64,000 bases of DNA from Pseudomonas mediterranea CFBP 5447 (lineage in GTDB: Bacteria; Pseudomonadota; Gammaproteobacteria; Pseudomonadales; Pseudomonadaceae). Position numbers and translations under genes: made by a program. Within the stretch, counting starts at the first letter, position 1; the number at the start of each line of letters is the position of its first letter. Under the pieces are notes generated by a model. It was given only the letters and a program-made list of their open reading frames with translations. It had not been told where the DNA came from and made no database searches. The stretch spans positions 1,226,747 through 1,290,746 of the forward strand of contig NZ_KN322987.1 in assembly GCF_000774145.1 (NCBI RefSeq). The letters run 5' to 3'. Shown piece after piece: positions 36,468-45,043 of the stretch.

Positions 36468-37055
36468 ATGTCATTGCTGATAAAACACACGGCTGTCCTG
36501 TTGCTGACAGCCGTCGCCAGTCTGGCTGTCGTGCCAGCCCATTCGGCCCCAGCCAAAGCCTCCGGCGATCTACCGCCCCAGAAGGTATCGATGCTGGGCG
36601 GCAAATTTGTCTTTACCTTGCCCAAGGGCTTCACCGCCACGCCACTGCCTGCCGGCGATGCCGCCCAAGGCACGGCAGGGGCGACGGGGACCATGTACAG
36701 CAACGCCACCAGCAGGACCGTGGTGATCACGGCTGAAAACACCATCGTCAATGGTGCGAAGGTCAAGGATGACGATGCGGCGTTTCTCGATACGACCATG
36801 GCCGGCTTCGCCGCCCAGCGAAGCAAAGCCCTACCGGACGCCAGGATCCTCAGCGAAAAAAGCCTGACCCTCAAAGGCAGTGGGCTGGGCCTGCGTCAAC
36901 TCGACACCAGCGCCACCCAGGGCGGCGGGCCGACCCTCGACACCACATTGCTGGGAGCCTCCGGCACGCGCGTGGCGGTGGTACAGATCATCTCCCGGGC
37001 CAGCGACAAGAACGGACATGAAGCGCTGGTGAAACAGATCGCCAGCGGCAAGTGA
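36468..37055 (+). CDS. Secreted hypothetical protein (possible DcrB/PsbP-like)
   Basis: A 195-residue protein with a signal peptide (residues 1-27, ending AHSA). The mature part reads GGKFVFTLPKGFTATPLP ... TMYSNATSRTVVITAEN and ends in a helix. The sequence pattern resembles small periplasmic DcrB/PsbP-like proteins that begin with an F-x-LP-x-G-F strand. This is tentative; no catalytic residues were identified. Confidence 0.75.
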   Translation: MSLLIKHTAVLLLTAVASLAVVPAHSAPAKASGDLPPQKVSMLGGKFVFTLPKGFTATPLPAGDAAQGTAGATGTMYSNATSRTVVITAENTIVNGAKVKDDDAAFLDTTMAGFAAQRSKALPDARILSEKSLTLKGSGLGLRQLDTSATQGGGPTLDTTLLGASGTRVAVVQIISRASDKNGHEALVKQIASGK

Positions 37056-37073
37056 TGGCCTCGGCGCGGGGCG

Positions 37074-37163
37074 TGTGGGAGCGGGCTTGCTCGCGAAGGC
37101 GGTGGGTCTGTTGGCATTGATACAGGATGTGCCGACGTCATCGCGAGCAGGCTCGCTTCCACA
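37074..37163. repeat. REP doublet (REPIN)
   Basis: TGTGGGAGCGGGCTTGCTCGCG and GCGAGCAGGCTCGCTTCCACA as inverted arms, between the secreted protein gene and the esterase gene. Confidence 0.88.
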
Positions 37164-37209
37164 GGCGGTCTGCTGTAGACATGATTCGTGCTAACACCGG
37201 GCAACATCA

Positions 37210-37240
37210 TGTGGGAGCGAGCCTGCTCGCGATAGCGTCA
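37210..37240. repeat. Single REP half-element
   Basis: TGTGGGAGCGAGCCTGCTCG CGATAGCG with no inverted partner before the esterase stop. Confidence 0.82.
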
Positions 37241-37271
37241 GCCCAGGCAACCATGTTCCACCCTGCAGCCG

Positions 37272-37988
37272 CTACGGATTGAGCCGCTCCAGCCAGGCCC
37301 GCAGGTCCTGCACTTCCAAGGCACTGATGGTATGCCCAACACCCGGGTAGGCATGGAATTCCGGCTCCAGGGCCAGGGTCTTCAGCAACGTGTCGGCCTC
37401 GGTGCCGTCGTGGTAGGGAATGATCGGATCGGCCGTGCCGTGGCCGATGAACACCGCCAGCGACCGCCGCGATTCGTCGGGGGTCAGTTCGGCTTGCAGC
37501 ACGGACAGGACCCGCCCGCCCATCGCGGCGATTCCACCGACCGCTTCGGGGTGTCGCAAGGCGACTTCGTAACTCATCATCGCGCCCTGGCTGAAGCCCA
37601 CCAGATAGACCTGGCTGGCGTCCGTCGGGTATTTGGCCCGGGCCTTTTCGATGAAATCCAGCAACATCTGGCCGCTGGCCTTCAAGTCCGAAGTGTCACC
37701 GTCATAAGCGCCCTCGCCCTTCTTCGCAAACCACTGGTAATGGCCCGGTTCCATGCTCTTCGGCGCCCGCACCGAGAGGTAGTTGTAGTGCTTGGGCAGC
37801 TCGTCCTTGAGTTCGAACAGATCCTGCTCGTTGCTGCCGGAGCCATGCAGGAATATCACCAGCGGCCGGTCCCTGGCCTGCTCGTCGGCCTGGGCCAGGT
37901 AACTGAGCGGCAAATCCGTGTGCAGCGAGGGCTGGGCTTGCAACCCGGACGAGACCAGCAACAGGAACAGGGCGAACGCTTTGAACAT
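37272..37988 (-). CDS. Secreted alpha/beta hydrolase (phospholipase/carboxylesterase type)
   Basis: A 238-residue serine hydrolase. The signal peptide spans residues 1-18 (cleavage after QA). The nucleophile elbow is GFSQG in VYLVGFSQGAMMSYEVALRHP; the acid lies in FIGHGTADPIIPYHDG, and the histidine in YPGVGHTISALEV. The opening block VIFLHGSGSNEQDLFELKDEL is the oxyanion region. The start at 37988 follows GAGGAAGATCA. It likely acts on esters in the periplasm. Confidence 0.9.
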   Translation of the reverse strand: MFKAFALFLLLVSSGLQAQPSLHTDLPLSYLAQADEQARDRPLVIFLHGSGSNEQDLFELKDELPKHYNYLSVRAPKSMEPGHYQWFAKKGEGAYDGDTSDLKASGQMLLDFIEKARAKYPTDASQVYLVGFSQGAMMSYEVALRHPEAVGGIAAMGGRVLSVLQAELTPDESRRSLAVFIGHGTADPIIPYHDGTEADTLLKTLALEPEFHAYPGVGHTISALEVQDLRAWLERLNP

Positions 37989-38051
37989 TGATCTTCCTCC
38001 ATCATTCGAGAGCCCCATGGCGGGGCCGTACGGTGAGGTAGACAGCACTTT

Positions 38052-39164
38052 TCAGTCGTTGGTCAATTTCCCGGTGCGTATCGGCTCACGTCCCGCCACT
38101 TTCGCCTGCCAGATGCCCGGCTGGGTATAGCGCCCACGGTCCAGGGCGAACAGCACGCCGCTGGTGCCGGCCCGTACCGTCGTGACCCGGTCATTCAACG
38201 GGTCGACCACTTCAAACAAGGGATCGCCCTGCTCCACCCATTCGCCCGCTTCGCGCAGGAAACTCACCACGCCATGGTGCGGTGCGAACAAGTACTCGGT
38301 GCCCTCGAAGGGAAAACCTTCACAGCATTGGGCCGGCACGGACGGCCAGTCACCGCCGATGAAACCCTGCTCGGCAAGAAACCCGAGGATAGCCTCGCAG
38401 TTGGCCTGGGCCTGGTGCACCCGCGTGTCGCCCATGCTCCCCAATTCCAGGGTGGTCGCCAGGTTGGCCGGCGGGATCGCCGCTTCAGGAAAAGCCCTGG
38501 CCAGGCGCAGCCAGGGGGTGGAGCAGGATTCGTCGAACGAACTGCCGCCGGAGTCTTCGCACAGCAACGCCACGCCGGCTTTCAGCCGTGCAGCCAGGGA
38601 GCGCCACTGCGGCCACTGTTGCGGCAAGGCGTACAGATGAATGGCCGCCTCGAAATCGCAGTGCAGGTCGAGGGTGATATCGGCATCGCAGGCATGGCGC
38701 AGCAGGAGACGATGCAGGGCTTCGAGCTGCGAAGGGGGTGCCGGCAACTCGTCCAGGACCTGAAGCATGGTCTGGCGGATCAAGGTGATATTGGCCGCCG
38801 GATCGTCCCCCAATCGGTCACCGACACGTTGCGCCACCGGGGCGCTGAGTTCCACGAAGGCGCGGTTGAAGTTCTTGCCGCTGCCCAACTCGAAACGTCC
38901 CATATGGGCGCTTTGCAGATGCTGATCCAGGCCGATGGGGTTGGCCACCGGCACCAGCTCGATCACCCCCTTGAGCAAGCCTTGGGCCTCGAGGGCGTTG
39001 AGCCGCTGCTTCAACTCCCACGCGGTGCGCATGCCCGGCAACTCATCGGCGTGCAGGCTGGCCTGGATGTAGACCTTGCGTGGGCCATGGCCATAACGAA
39101 ACACACTGAGCCGACGTTCGGTGCCGAGGTGGCTCCATGGCAGGGTATGGTCGATGCGTTGCAT
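38052..39164 (-). CDS. Succinylglutamate desuccinylase/aspartoacylase family protein, AotO-like
   Basis: A 370-residue zinc carboxypeptidase-fold (M14 family) hydrolase. Metal-binding His/Glu are in SLHADELPG and the later DLHCDFEAA; the C-terminal part is a beta-barrel lipoyl-like segment (FAPHHGVVSFLREAGEWVEQGDPLFEVVDPL). In P. aeruginosa AotO, a protein of this family and length, is encoded inside the aotJQMOP arginine/ornithine transport operon. Here the gene follows an AotJ-like gene without Q, M or P. The start at 39164 follows TGGAGATTTC. Confidence 0.88.
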   Translation of the reverse strand: MQRIDHTLPWSHLGTERRLSVFRYGHGPRKVYIQASLHADELPGMRTAWELKQRLNALEAQGLLKGVIELVPVANPIGLDQHLQSAHMGRFELGSGKNFNRAFVELSAPVAQRVGDRLGDDPAANITLIRQTMLQVLDELPAPPSQLEALHRLLLRHACDADITLDLHCDFEAAIHLYALPQQWPQWRSLAARLKAGVALLCEDSGGSSFDESCSTPWLRLARAFPEAAIPPANLATTLELGSMGDTRVHQAQANCEAILGFLAEQGFIGGDWPSVPAQCCEGFPFEGTEYLFAPHHGVVSFLREAGEWVEQGDPLFEVVDPLNDRVTTVRAGTSGVLFALDRGRYTQPGIWQAKVAGREPIRTGKLTND

Positions 39165-39216
39165 GAAATCTCCAGGTACGAAGGCGCTCAGGGCACAGGG
39201 TAAAACAATCACCCAT

Positions 39217-39254
39217 GAAAAAGGTGGCCGACCGGGTCAACGGAGGGCCACCTT
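39217..39254 (-). terminator. Rho-independent terminator between the aotJ-like and aotO-like genes
   Basis: On the minus strand, a 9-bp perfect stem AAGGTGGCC / GGCCACCTT with a 16-base loop is followed by a run of five T. It lies just after the binding-protein stop, so it should end most transcripts before the AotO-like gene. Confidence 0.75.
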
Positions 39255-39265
39255 GGTTTCAACGA

Positions 39266-40045
39266 TCAGTGCCCGTAGATGTCGAAGGCGAAGTACTTGT
39301 CCTGCACCTTCTTGTACGTGCCGTTGGCGCGGATCTCGGTAATGGCGGCGTTGAATTTCTCGGCCAGGGCCTGATTACCCTTGCCCACGGCAATGCCGGC
39401 ACCGCCACCGAAGTACTTCGGATCGTCATAGGCCGGGCCCACGAACGCGAAGCCCTTGCCGGCGTCGGTTTTCAGGAAGCCATCGTCAAGGTTGACCGAA
39501 TCGGCCAGCATGGCGTCGAGACGGCCGGCGACCATGTCCAGGTTGGCTTCCTGCTGGGAGCTGTAGCGCACCAGGTTGATGCCCGCCGGTACCAGCACTT
39601 CGGTAGCGAAACGATCATGGGTGCTGGCCCGCAGCACACCGACCTTCTTGCCCTTGAGTTCGGTCAACGGGTCCTTGATCCCGGAACCTTCCTTCATCAC
39701 GAAGCGTGCCGGGGTGTGATAGTACTTGATGGTGAAATCGACGCTCTTCTTGCGATCGTCGGTGATGGTCATCGACGACAGGATCGCGTCGATCTTCTTC
39801 ACCTTCAGCGCCGGGATCAGGCCATCGAACTCCTGCTCGACCCAGACACACTTGACCTTCATCTGCTCACATAACGCATCACCGATATCGACATCGAAGC
39901 CGGCCAGTTTGCCGTCAGCGGTTTTCATCGAGAACGGCGGGTAACCGGCTTCGATCCCGAGGCGGATCGGCTTGGCGTCAGCGGCTACGGCCGACAAGGA
40001 CAACACGGACAGTGCCAGGGCACCGAACATTGCTAGCTTCTTCAT
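39266..40045 (-). CDS. Amino-acid ABC transporter substrate-binding protein, AotJ-like
   Basis: A 259-residue periplasmic solute-binding protein of family 3 (LAO/HisJ/AotJ). The signal peptide covers residues 1-21, then PIRLGIEAGYPPFSMKTADG and EFDGLIPALKVKKIDAILSSM, typical of cationic amino-acid binders. It ends DKYFAFDIYGH, as arginine/ornithine binding proteins do. No membrane or ATPase component is next to it, so it must use a transporter encoded elsewhere. Ligand arginine, ornithine or lysine is inferred from family. Confidence 0.92.
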   Translation of the reverse strand: MKKLAMFGALALSVLSLSAVAADAKPIRLGIEAGYPPFSMKTADGKLAGFDVDIGDALCEQMKVKCVWVEQEFDGLIPALKVKKIDAILSSMTITDDRKKSVDFTIKYYHTPARFVMKEGSGIKDPLTELKGKKVGVLRASTHDRFATEVLVPAGINLVRYSSQQEANLDMVAGRLDAMLADSVNLDDGFLKTDAGKGFAFVGPAYDDPKYFGGGAGIAVGKGNQALAEKFNAAITEIRANGTYKKVQDKYFAFDIYGH

Positions 40046-40236
40046 TCTTGCTCCTGAGTGCGCAGTTTTTTATTGGCAGATCGTAGGCAGCGTTCGGTTG
40101 GCAAAAACCGAAGTGGCCGGGAGTCTAGAGGGGCACTCGGAGGGCGAATTGTGTCGAGGCGACAAATAGTTATAAAAATAATCAGGTGTGCCTGATGTCC
40201 ATGAAGTTTGCGAAAAACCTGACAGGCACAAATGCC

Positions 40237-40344
40237 TGTGGCGAGGGAGCTTGCTCCCGTTGGGGCGCGCAGCGGCCCCGGGAATCATGACTTCAGACCG
40301 AGGGGGCTGCTGCGCAGCCAGCGGGAGCAAGCTCCCTCGCCACA
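40237..40344. repeat. REP doublet, second family
   Basis: TGTGGCGAGGGAGCTTGCTC and its inverse enclose a variable core, in the 321-base gap between the AotJ-like gene and the rhodanese gene. Confidence 0.88.
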
Positions 40345-40366
40345 GGGGTATCGGCTGCTGCAAAAA

Positions 40367-40801
40367 TCAACAGTCGCAGCTGACCGCCGTGTCCGCCACG
40401 CGCTCCACCAGACCGGTCAGGCGAAAGCCTTCATCGAGCCAGCCCATGACGCCGCCGATCATTTCCTTGACCGGATAGCCCAGGGTTGCCAGGCGGACCG
40501 CCGCCTTGTTCGCACCGTTGCAGTGTGGCCCGGCGCAATAGACCACGAACAATGTGCTTTTCGGATAAGCGGCCAGCGACTGGGCAGTGAGCGAGCGCGT
40601 CGGGATATTGATCGCGCCTGGCACATGACCGCGTTCATAAGCCAGGGGGCCGCGGACATCCACCAGAACGAAGTCGACCTCGCCGGCCTGTTGGCTGGCA
40701 TGAACGTCGGAACAATCTGTTTCGAACGTCAGACGACGGCTGAAATGCTGTAGGGCAACATCGGACGGAGCAGCAGGCACTTCGCTAACCGGACTGGGCA
40801 T
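40367..40801 (-). CDS. Rhodanese-like domain protein
   Basis: A 144-residue single rhodanese domain. The active-site loop is VVYCAGPHCNGANKA with the catalytic cysteine in YCAG; preceding blocks are VLVDVRGPLAYERGHVPGAINIP. It carries a sulfur atom as a persulfide. The start at 40801 follows TTGGAG; longer frames upstream add low-complexity residues. It is divergent from ftrA with 101 bases between; this gene pair is common in proteobacteria, suggesting FtrA controls it. Confidence 0.9.
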   Translation of the reverse strand: MPSPVSEVPAAPSDVALQHFSRRLTFETDCSDVHASQQAGEVDFVLVDVRGPLAYERGHVPGAINIPTRSLTAQSLAAYPKSTLFVVYCAGPHCNGANKAAVRLATLGYPVKEMIGGVMGWLDEGFRLTGLVERVADTAVSCDC

Positions 40802-40902
40802 GGTGGGTACTCCAAGGGGGATGAGGGCGTAAGGAGACTTTATCCGGCCTATGCTAACCGCTAAAGTGGCGCACAAGACACTCAGTGGGAATTTTCCGCC
40901 AA

Positions 40903-41862
40903 ATGCAGCCTTCCCCCGGCCTGGTCGCGGTCCTTGCCTATGACGGCTTGTGCACGTTCGAATTCGGCGTCGCCGTCGAGATTTTCGGACTGGCCCGACC
41001 CGAATTCGATTTCGCCTGGTACGAACACCGGATCGTCGCCGTCGATGACGGCCCGTTGCGCGCCATGGGCGGCTTCCAGGTGCTGGCCGATGGCGGCATG
41101 GAACTGCTGGATACGGCACGGACCATCGTCATCCCAGGCTGGCGCAGTCGCAGCGAGCCACCGCCCGAAGACCTGCTCGAAGCACTGCGCAAGGCCCATG
41201 CCCGTGGCGCGCGCCTGCTGTCGATCTGCTCCGGGGCCTTCGTGTTGGCGGCCGCCGGGTTGCTGGACGGGCTGGGGGCCACGACCCACTGGCGCTACAC
41301 CGATGAACTGGCCGAAAGCTTTCCGGCCATTCTGGTCGATCCGGATGTGCTGTACGTGGACTCAGGCCAAGTCATCACCTCGGCCGGCAGCGCCGCCGGC
41401 ATCGATGCCTGCCTGCACCTGGTGGCGCGGGATTTCGGTGCCCAGGTCGCCAACGCCGTGGCGCGCCGATTGGTGATGCCGACGCAACGCACCGGCGGTC
41501 AGGCGCAGTTCATTCCATCGCCGGTCAGCCGCACCCCGCGCAGCGATCTGTCCGGAGTCATGCAGTGGGCCCGTGAACACCTGCACGAGCCCCTCGGCGT
41601 GCGCGAACTCGCCAGCCAGGCGGCCATGAGCGAACGGACATTCCTGCGCCGCTTTACCCAGGCCTGCGGCCTGTCGCCCAAGGCCTGGCTGCAACATGAA
41701 CGCCTGGCGCGCGCCCGGGAGCTGCTGGAAAGCACCCGGGACAACACCGACAACATCGCCCAACTGTGCGGCTACCGTTCGGTGGAAAGCTTTCGCGTGG
41801 CGTTCCGCAGCGTGGTGGGGCTGGCGCCGTCGGTGTATCGGGAGCGGTTCGGGCGGGGGTGA
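40903..41862 (+). CDS. ftrA: GlxA-type AraC regulator FtrA
   Basis: A 319-residue transcription factor. The N-terminal DJ-1/PfpI (GlxA-type) domain has the nucleophile-elbow region LLSICSGAFVLAAAGLLDG. The C-terminal AraC domain carries ELASQAAMSERTFLRRFTQACG and IAQLCGYRSVESFRVAFRSVVG. The start is MQPSPGLVAV; a GTG six codons upstream (40885) is an alternative. The neighbouring rhodanese gene is the likely target. Confidence 0.9.
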   Translation: MQPSPGLVAVLAYDGLCTFEFGVAVEIFGLARPEFDFAWYEHRIVAVDDGPLRAMGGFQVLADGGMELLDTARTIVIPGWRSRSEPPPEDLLEALRKAHARGARLLSICSGAFVLAAAGLLDGLGATTHWRYTDELAESFPAILVDPDVLYVDSGQVITSAGSAAGIDACLHLVARDFGAQVANAVARRLVMPTQRTGGQAQFIPSPVSRTPRSDLSGVMQWAREHLHEPLGVRELASQAAMSERTFLRRFTQACGLSPKAWLQHERLARARELLESTRDNTDNIAQLCGYRSVESFRVAFRSVVGLAPSVYRERFGRG

Positions 41863-41937
41863 AGCCCCCCATGCAGAAAACTCGGCGAGCGCTGTTGTGG
41901 CGAGCCACAAAGTTGATGCAGCGACGCCATTCGGATA

Positions 41938-42693
41938 TCAACGCTTACGCAACAAATAAGTATCCATGATCCACCCATTCGCCTGCCGCGCCGCCTTGCG
42001 AGTCCGCTCGATGTCATCGGCCACGTCCCCCAGCCGTCCGGCAATGAGCAGCTCGTCCGGTGTCCCGACGTAGGCGCCCCAGTAGATATGCGTATCGGGA
42101 TCGCTCACCTGGCGGTATGCATCCTCGGCGTCGAGCATCACCACCACGCTCGCCGCGTCCCCCACCTGCCCCGCCGCCAACCGCCGCCCCGTAGTGATCT
42201 CCAACGCGCCGCCAATGCCGTTCAACGGTACTTTGTGCTGCGCCGCCAGGGCCTGGACGCTGGTGATGCCTGGGATCACTTCGAACTCGAAGTCGCAGCG
42301 CCCCGTCTCGAGAAGGGCCTGCAGGATGCGAACAGTGCTGTCGTACAACGACGGGTCGCCCCACACCAGGAAACCGCCGCACTCCCCGTCGGACAATTCT
42401 TCATCAATCAACCTTTCAAACGTCGCCTGCTTCGCGCGATTCAGGTCTTCGATGCTGCTGGCGTAGTCCGGATCGCCGCGTTGACGCTCAGGACTACAAG
42501 CTTCGACAAACCGATAAGGGCGATCATTGATGTAGCGCGCGCAGATCTCGCGCCGCAGGTCCAGCAGTGTGTGCTTGGCGGGCCCCTTGTCCATCAGAAA
42601 GAACACATCTACCCGATTCAGGGCCTTTACCGCTTGCATCGTCAAGTAATCCGGATCGCCGGCGCCGATACCAATAACTGAAAGCTTCTTCAT
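41938..42693 (-). CDS. cobF: Precorrin-6A synthase (deacetylating)
   Basis: A 251-residue SAM-dependent methyltransferase of the tetrapyrrole family, which methylates C-1 and removes the acetyl group in aerobic cobalamin synthesis. The opening MKKLSVIGIGAGDPDYLTMQAV, the GECGGFLVWGDPSLYDST block and the FEVIPGITSVQALAA block are family-typical. The start at 42693 is chosen because AGGAG sits eight bases upstream and it overlaps the preceding stop by 4 bases. It forms an operon with the histidine-phosphatase-like gene; other cob genes are not in this window. Confidence 0.95.
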   Translation of the reverse strand: MKKLSVIGIGAGDPDYLTMQAVKALNRVDVFFLMDKGPAKHTLLDLRREICARYINDRPYRFVEACSPERQRGDPDYASSIEDLNRAKQATFERLIDEELSDGECGGFLVWGDPSLYDSTVRILQALLETGRCDFEFEVIPGITSVQALAAQHKVPLNGIGGALEITTGRRLAAGQVGDAASVVVMLDAEDAYRQVSDPDTHIYWGAYVGTPDELLIAGRLGDVADDIERTRKAARQANGWIMDTYLLRKR

Positions 42694-43256
42694 GTCCATG
42701 GCTCCTGGGTGCGCAAGCGCCACACCCCGTTGAAACGCAACTCCAGGGAAGACAACGGTTCGATGTCGATCCGGCTGAAGCTGCTTGCCGGGCATTGCAA
42801 GACGTTCATCAGGGCCGCCCGGATCACGAACGGATGAGTGATAGCCAACAGGTGTCCCGGTTCACTTTCCAGGCTTGCCAGCCAGTCCCCGACACGGCGA
42901 CATAGCCGGTCGATGGACTCGCCGCCATGGGGAGTTGCGTGGGAATCATCGAACCAGGCTTGCAGGTGCTCCGGTTCGGCCTGGAGCAGCACCTCGATAG
43001 ACAACCCACCCCATCGCCCCATATCACAATCGGCCAGGGCCTGGACCACCTGGAATTCGTCGCCGAACAATGCGGCGGTCTGGCGCGTGCGCAACTCAGG
43101 TCCGCAGAGGATGTGCCGAACGTTTCGATACCCGCGGCCGGCCTCCGGGCGCCTGGCCAGCCAGTCAGTGTCGAGTGATTCGTCCAGCGCGAAACGCGCC
43201 TGCTTTTGGGCGACGGTTCGGGCATGGCTGATCAATGTCAGACAGGTAGCTTGCAC
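42690..43256 (-). CDS. Histidine-phosphatase superfamily protein with altered RHG motif
   Basis: A 188-residue protein with the overall histidine-phosphatase pattern: an N-terminal beta strand, LISHARTVAQKQ where RHGET would be, then HILCGPELRTRQTAALFG, GGESIDRLCRRV and LLAITHPFVIRAALM (second catalytic His). The usual first Arg is a Ser, while the His remains, so activity is uncertain. CobC-type phosphatases dephosphorylate alpha-ribazole phosphate in cobalamin synthesis. Overlap with cobF supports a cobalamin-related role but does not prove it. Confidence 0.78.
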   Translation of the reverse strand: MQATCLTLISHARTVAQKQARFALDESLDTDWLARRPEAGRGYRNVRHILCGPELRTRQTAALFGDEFQVVQALADCDMGRWGGLSIEVLLQAEPEHLQAWFDDSHATPHGGESIDRLCRRVGDWLASLESEPGHLLAITHPFVIRAALMNVLQCPASSFSRIDIEPLSSLELRFNGVWRLRTQEPWT

Positions 43257-43465
43257 GTGGGACGCTCACAGTAGCTGAGGGCGGATACTGAAGTCTTTGA
43301 AGTACGGCACCTTATCTGAAATCAAATATCCGAGACAAAAAGTCGTTATGTCTGACACAGAAAAAAGCATTGGCTGACATACCACTCCCTTCTTTCCAAG
43401 CCCCGGCCTACAGGACTTTCGCACCAATTTCGAGCATTTTAAACGAAACGTAAAAACCACTGGAC

Positions 43466-43483
43466 ATGTAGCACTGGCTACAT
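43466..43483. promoter_or_regulatory. Perfect inverted repeat upstream of the RpiR regulator gene
   Basis: ATGTAGC-ACTG-GCTACAT is a 7-bp perfect inverted repeat with a four-base centre, in an AT-rich, 285-base gap. It lies 60-75 bases before the RpiR start. Its position suits autoregulation of the RpiR gene and the operon it heads. Confidence 0.5.
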
Positions 43484-43541
43484 AAATACTGTTTTCAGGA
43501 GTTATGAAAGAAATTCAACACCCATCCAGCAAGGAGCACGG

Positions 43542-44396
43542 ATGCCGCCTCTCAGGGACCTCATTACCGATCCCGGCCTGATCTTGACGCCGTCGGAACG
43601 CAAGGTCGTACGTGCTCTGCTCGATCATTATCCGCGCAATGGCCTCGGCCCGATGTCGCGCCTGGCCGAACATGCCGGCGTGAGCGACCCGACCATTGTG
43701 CGCCTGGTAAAGAAACTCGGATTCGGCGGCTATGCCGAGTTCCAGGATGCGCTGCTGGTCGACATGGACCACCGCCTGCGCTCCCCCCGCACGATGTTGC
43801 AACCTCGGATCAAATTGCAGCAAGGCGACACCTGGAGCCAATACCTGGTAGCCAGCCAGCGTAGCCTGCTGGAGACCCAGGTCCTGACCCAGCCCGAAGA
43901 CGTGCGCATTCTCGTGCAGTGGCTGCTCGAGCCCCGGCACCAGATACATTGCTTCGGCGGACGCTTCAGCAGCTTCCTCGCCCATTACCTGCTCAATCAC
44001 CTGCGCCTGCTGCGGGCCGGCTGTTTTGCCCTGGAAGACAACGCGCAACTGCCCGACCGCCTGTTCGACGTGCAACGCCAGGATGTGGTTTTGATCTTCG
44101 ATTATCGTCGCTACCAGGCCCAGGCCCTTCGTGTCGCCAGTGCAGCCAAGCAACGCCACGCCCGAGTCGTGTTGTTCAGCGACATCTATGCTTCGCCATT
44201 GCGCGAACTGGCCGACCTGATTATCAGCGCGCCGGTGGAATCAGTCTCGGCCTTCGATAGCCTGGTACCGGCGCTGGCCCAGGTTGAAGCATTGATCGCC
44301 TGCCTGACGTTGCAATGTCCTGGCCTGGCCGAACGCCTGGACGGTATCGACGGCTTGCGCACTGAATTCGACACGCACCTGTTGGAGGAAAAATAA
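43542..44396 (+). CDS. RpiR/MurR-family transcriptional regulator
   Basis: A 284-residue regulator. An N-terminal HTH of RpiR type (ERKVVRALLDHYPRNGLGPMSRLAEHAGVSDPTIVRLVKKLGFGGYAEFQDAL) is followed by a SIS domain (IHCFGGRFSSFLAHYLLNHLRLL, VLIFDYRRY, LRELADLIISAPVES). SIS domains bind phosphosugars or related ligands. It is the first gene of the catabolic island and starts three bases before the isochorismatase gene ends up in the next frame, so it is co-transcribed with the enzymes. Confidence 0.9.
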   Translation: MPPLRDLITDPGLILTPSERKVVRALLDHYPRNGLGPMSRLAEHAGVSDPTIVRLVKKLGFGGYAEFQDALLVDMDHRLRSPRTMLQPRIKLQQGDTWSQYLVASQRSLLETQVLTQPEDVRILVQWLLEPRHQIHCFGGRFSSFLAHYLLNHLRLLRAGCFALEDNAQLPDRLFDVQRQDVVLIFDYRRYQAQALRVASAAKQRHARVVLFSDIYASPLRELADLIISAPVESVSAFDSLVPALAQVEALIACLTLQCPGLAERLDGIDGLRTEFDTHLLEEK

Positions 44397-44398
44397 GG

Positions 44399-45043
44399 AT
44401 GTTCTCGCTCCCTCACCGCTCCCCCCGGGACCTGCCGTTTACCCGCGACCACACCGCATTGCTGCTGGTCGACATGCAACGGGCCTGGCTGGAGCCGCAG
44501 TTCGATGCTCATCTGGACACCCCCGAGGCCGACTATTTCATCCGCCGCGCTCGCCAGCGTGTGATCCCCAACCAGCAACGCCTGCTCGACGGGGTGCGTG
44601 CAGCCCGGCAAAACGTCTTGCACACCCACATCGAAAGCCTCACCGCCGATGGCCGCGACCGTTCCCTGGACCATAAGCTGTCGGACATGCACTTGCCCAA
44701 GGGCAGTCCCCAGGCGCAAATCATCACCGAACTGACGCCGCTGGAAAACGAGATCGTGCTGCCCAAGACCTCCTCGGGGGTCTTCAACTCCACCAATATC
44801 GACTACGTGCTGCGCAACCTGCAGGTCCGACACCTGATCGTCGCCGGTATCGTCACCGATCAGTGTGTCGACATGGCCGTGCGCGACGCCGCCGACCGCG
44901 GTTATCTGGTCACGCTGGTGGAGGATGCCTGCGCCACGTACACCGAACAGCGCCACCTGGCCTGCCTGAATGCCATCAAGGGTTATTGCTGGATCACCGA
45001 CACCGATACCGTGCTCGGACGTTTGCAGGAGATGCAGCCATGA
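44399..45043 (+). CDS. Isochorismatase-superfamily cysteine hydrolase
   Basis: A 214-residue hydrolase. The catalytic triad is visible as Asp25 (LLLVDMQRAW), Lys123 (VLPKTSSGVF) and Cys156 (GIVTDQCVDMAVRDAADRGY). This superfamily hydrolyses amides such as N-carbamoyl compounds, nicotinamide, ureidoacrylate or vinyl ethers. The start is two bases after the regulator stop, and the stop overlaps the next ATG (ATGA). Amide hydrolysis within the pathway is likely; the substrate is unknown. Confidence 0.92.
   Translation: MFSLPHRSPRDLPFTRDHTALLLVDMQRAWLEPQFDAHLDTPEADYFIRRARQRVIPNQQRLLDGVRAARQNVLHTHIESLTADGRDRSLDHKLSDMHLPKGSPQAQIITELTPLENEIVLPKTSSGVFNSTNIDYVLRNLQVRHLIVAGIVTDQCVDMAVRDAADRGYLVTLVEDACATYTEQRHLACLNAIKGYCWITDTDTVLGRLQEMQP

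Noticed and set aside
43257..43541. Cobalamin riboswitch before the cobF operon
   Set aside because: No B12-box-like conserved sequence or matching structure was seen on the minus strand.
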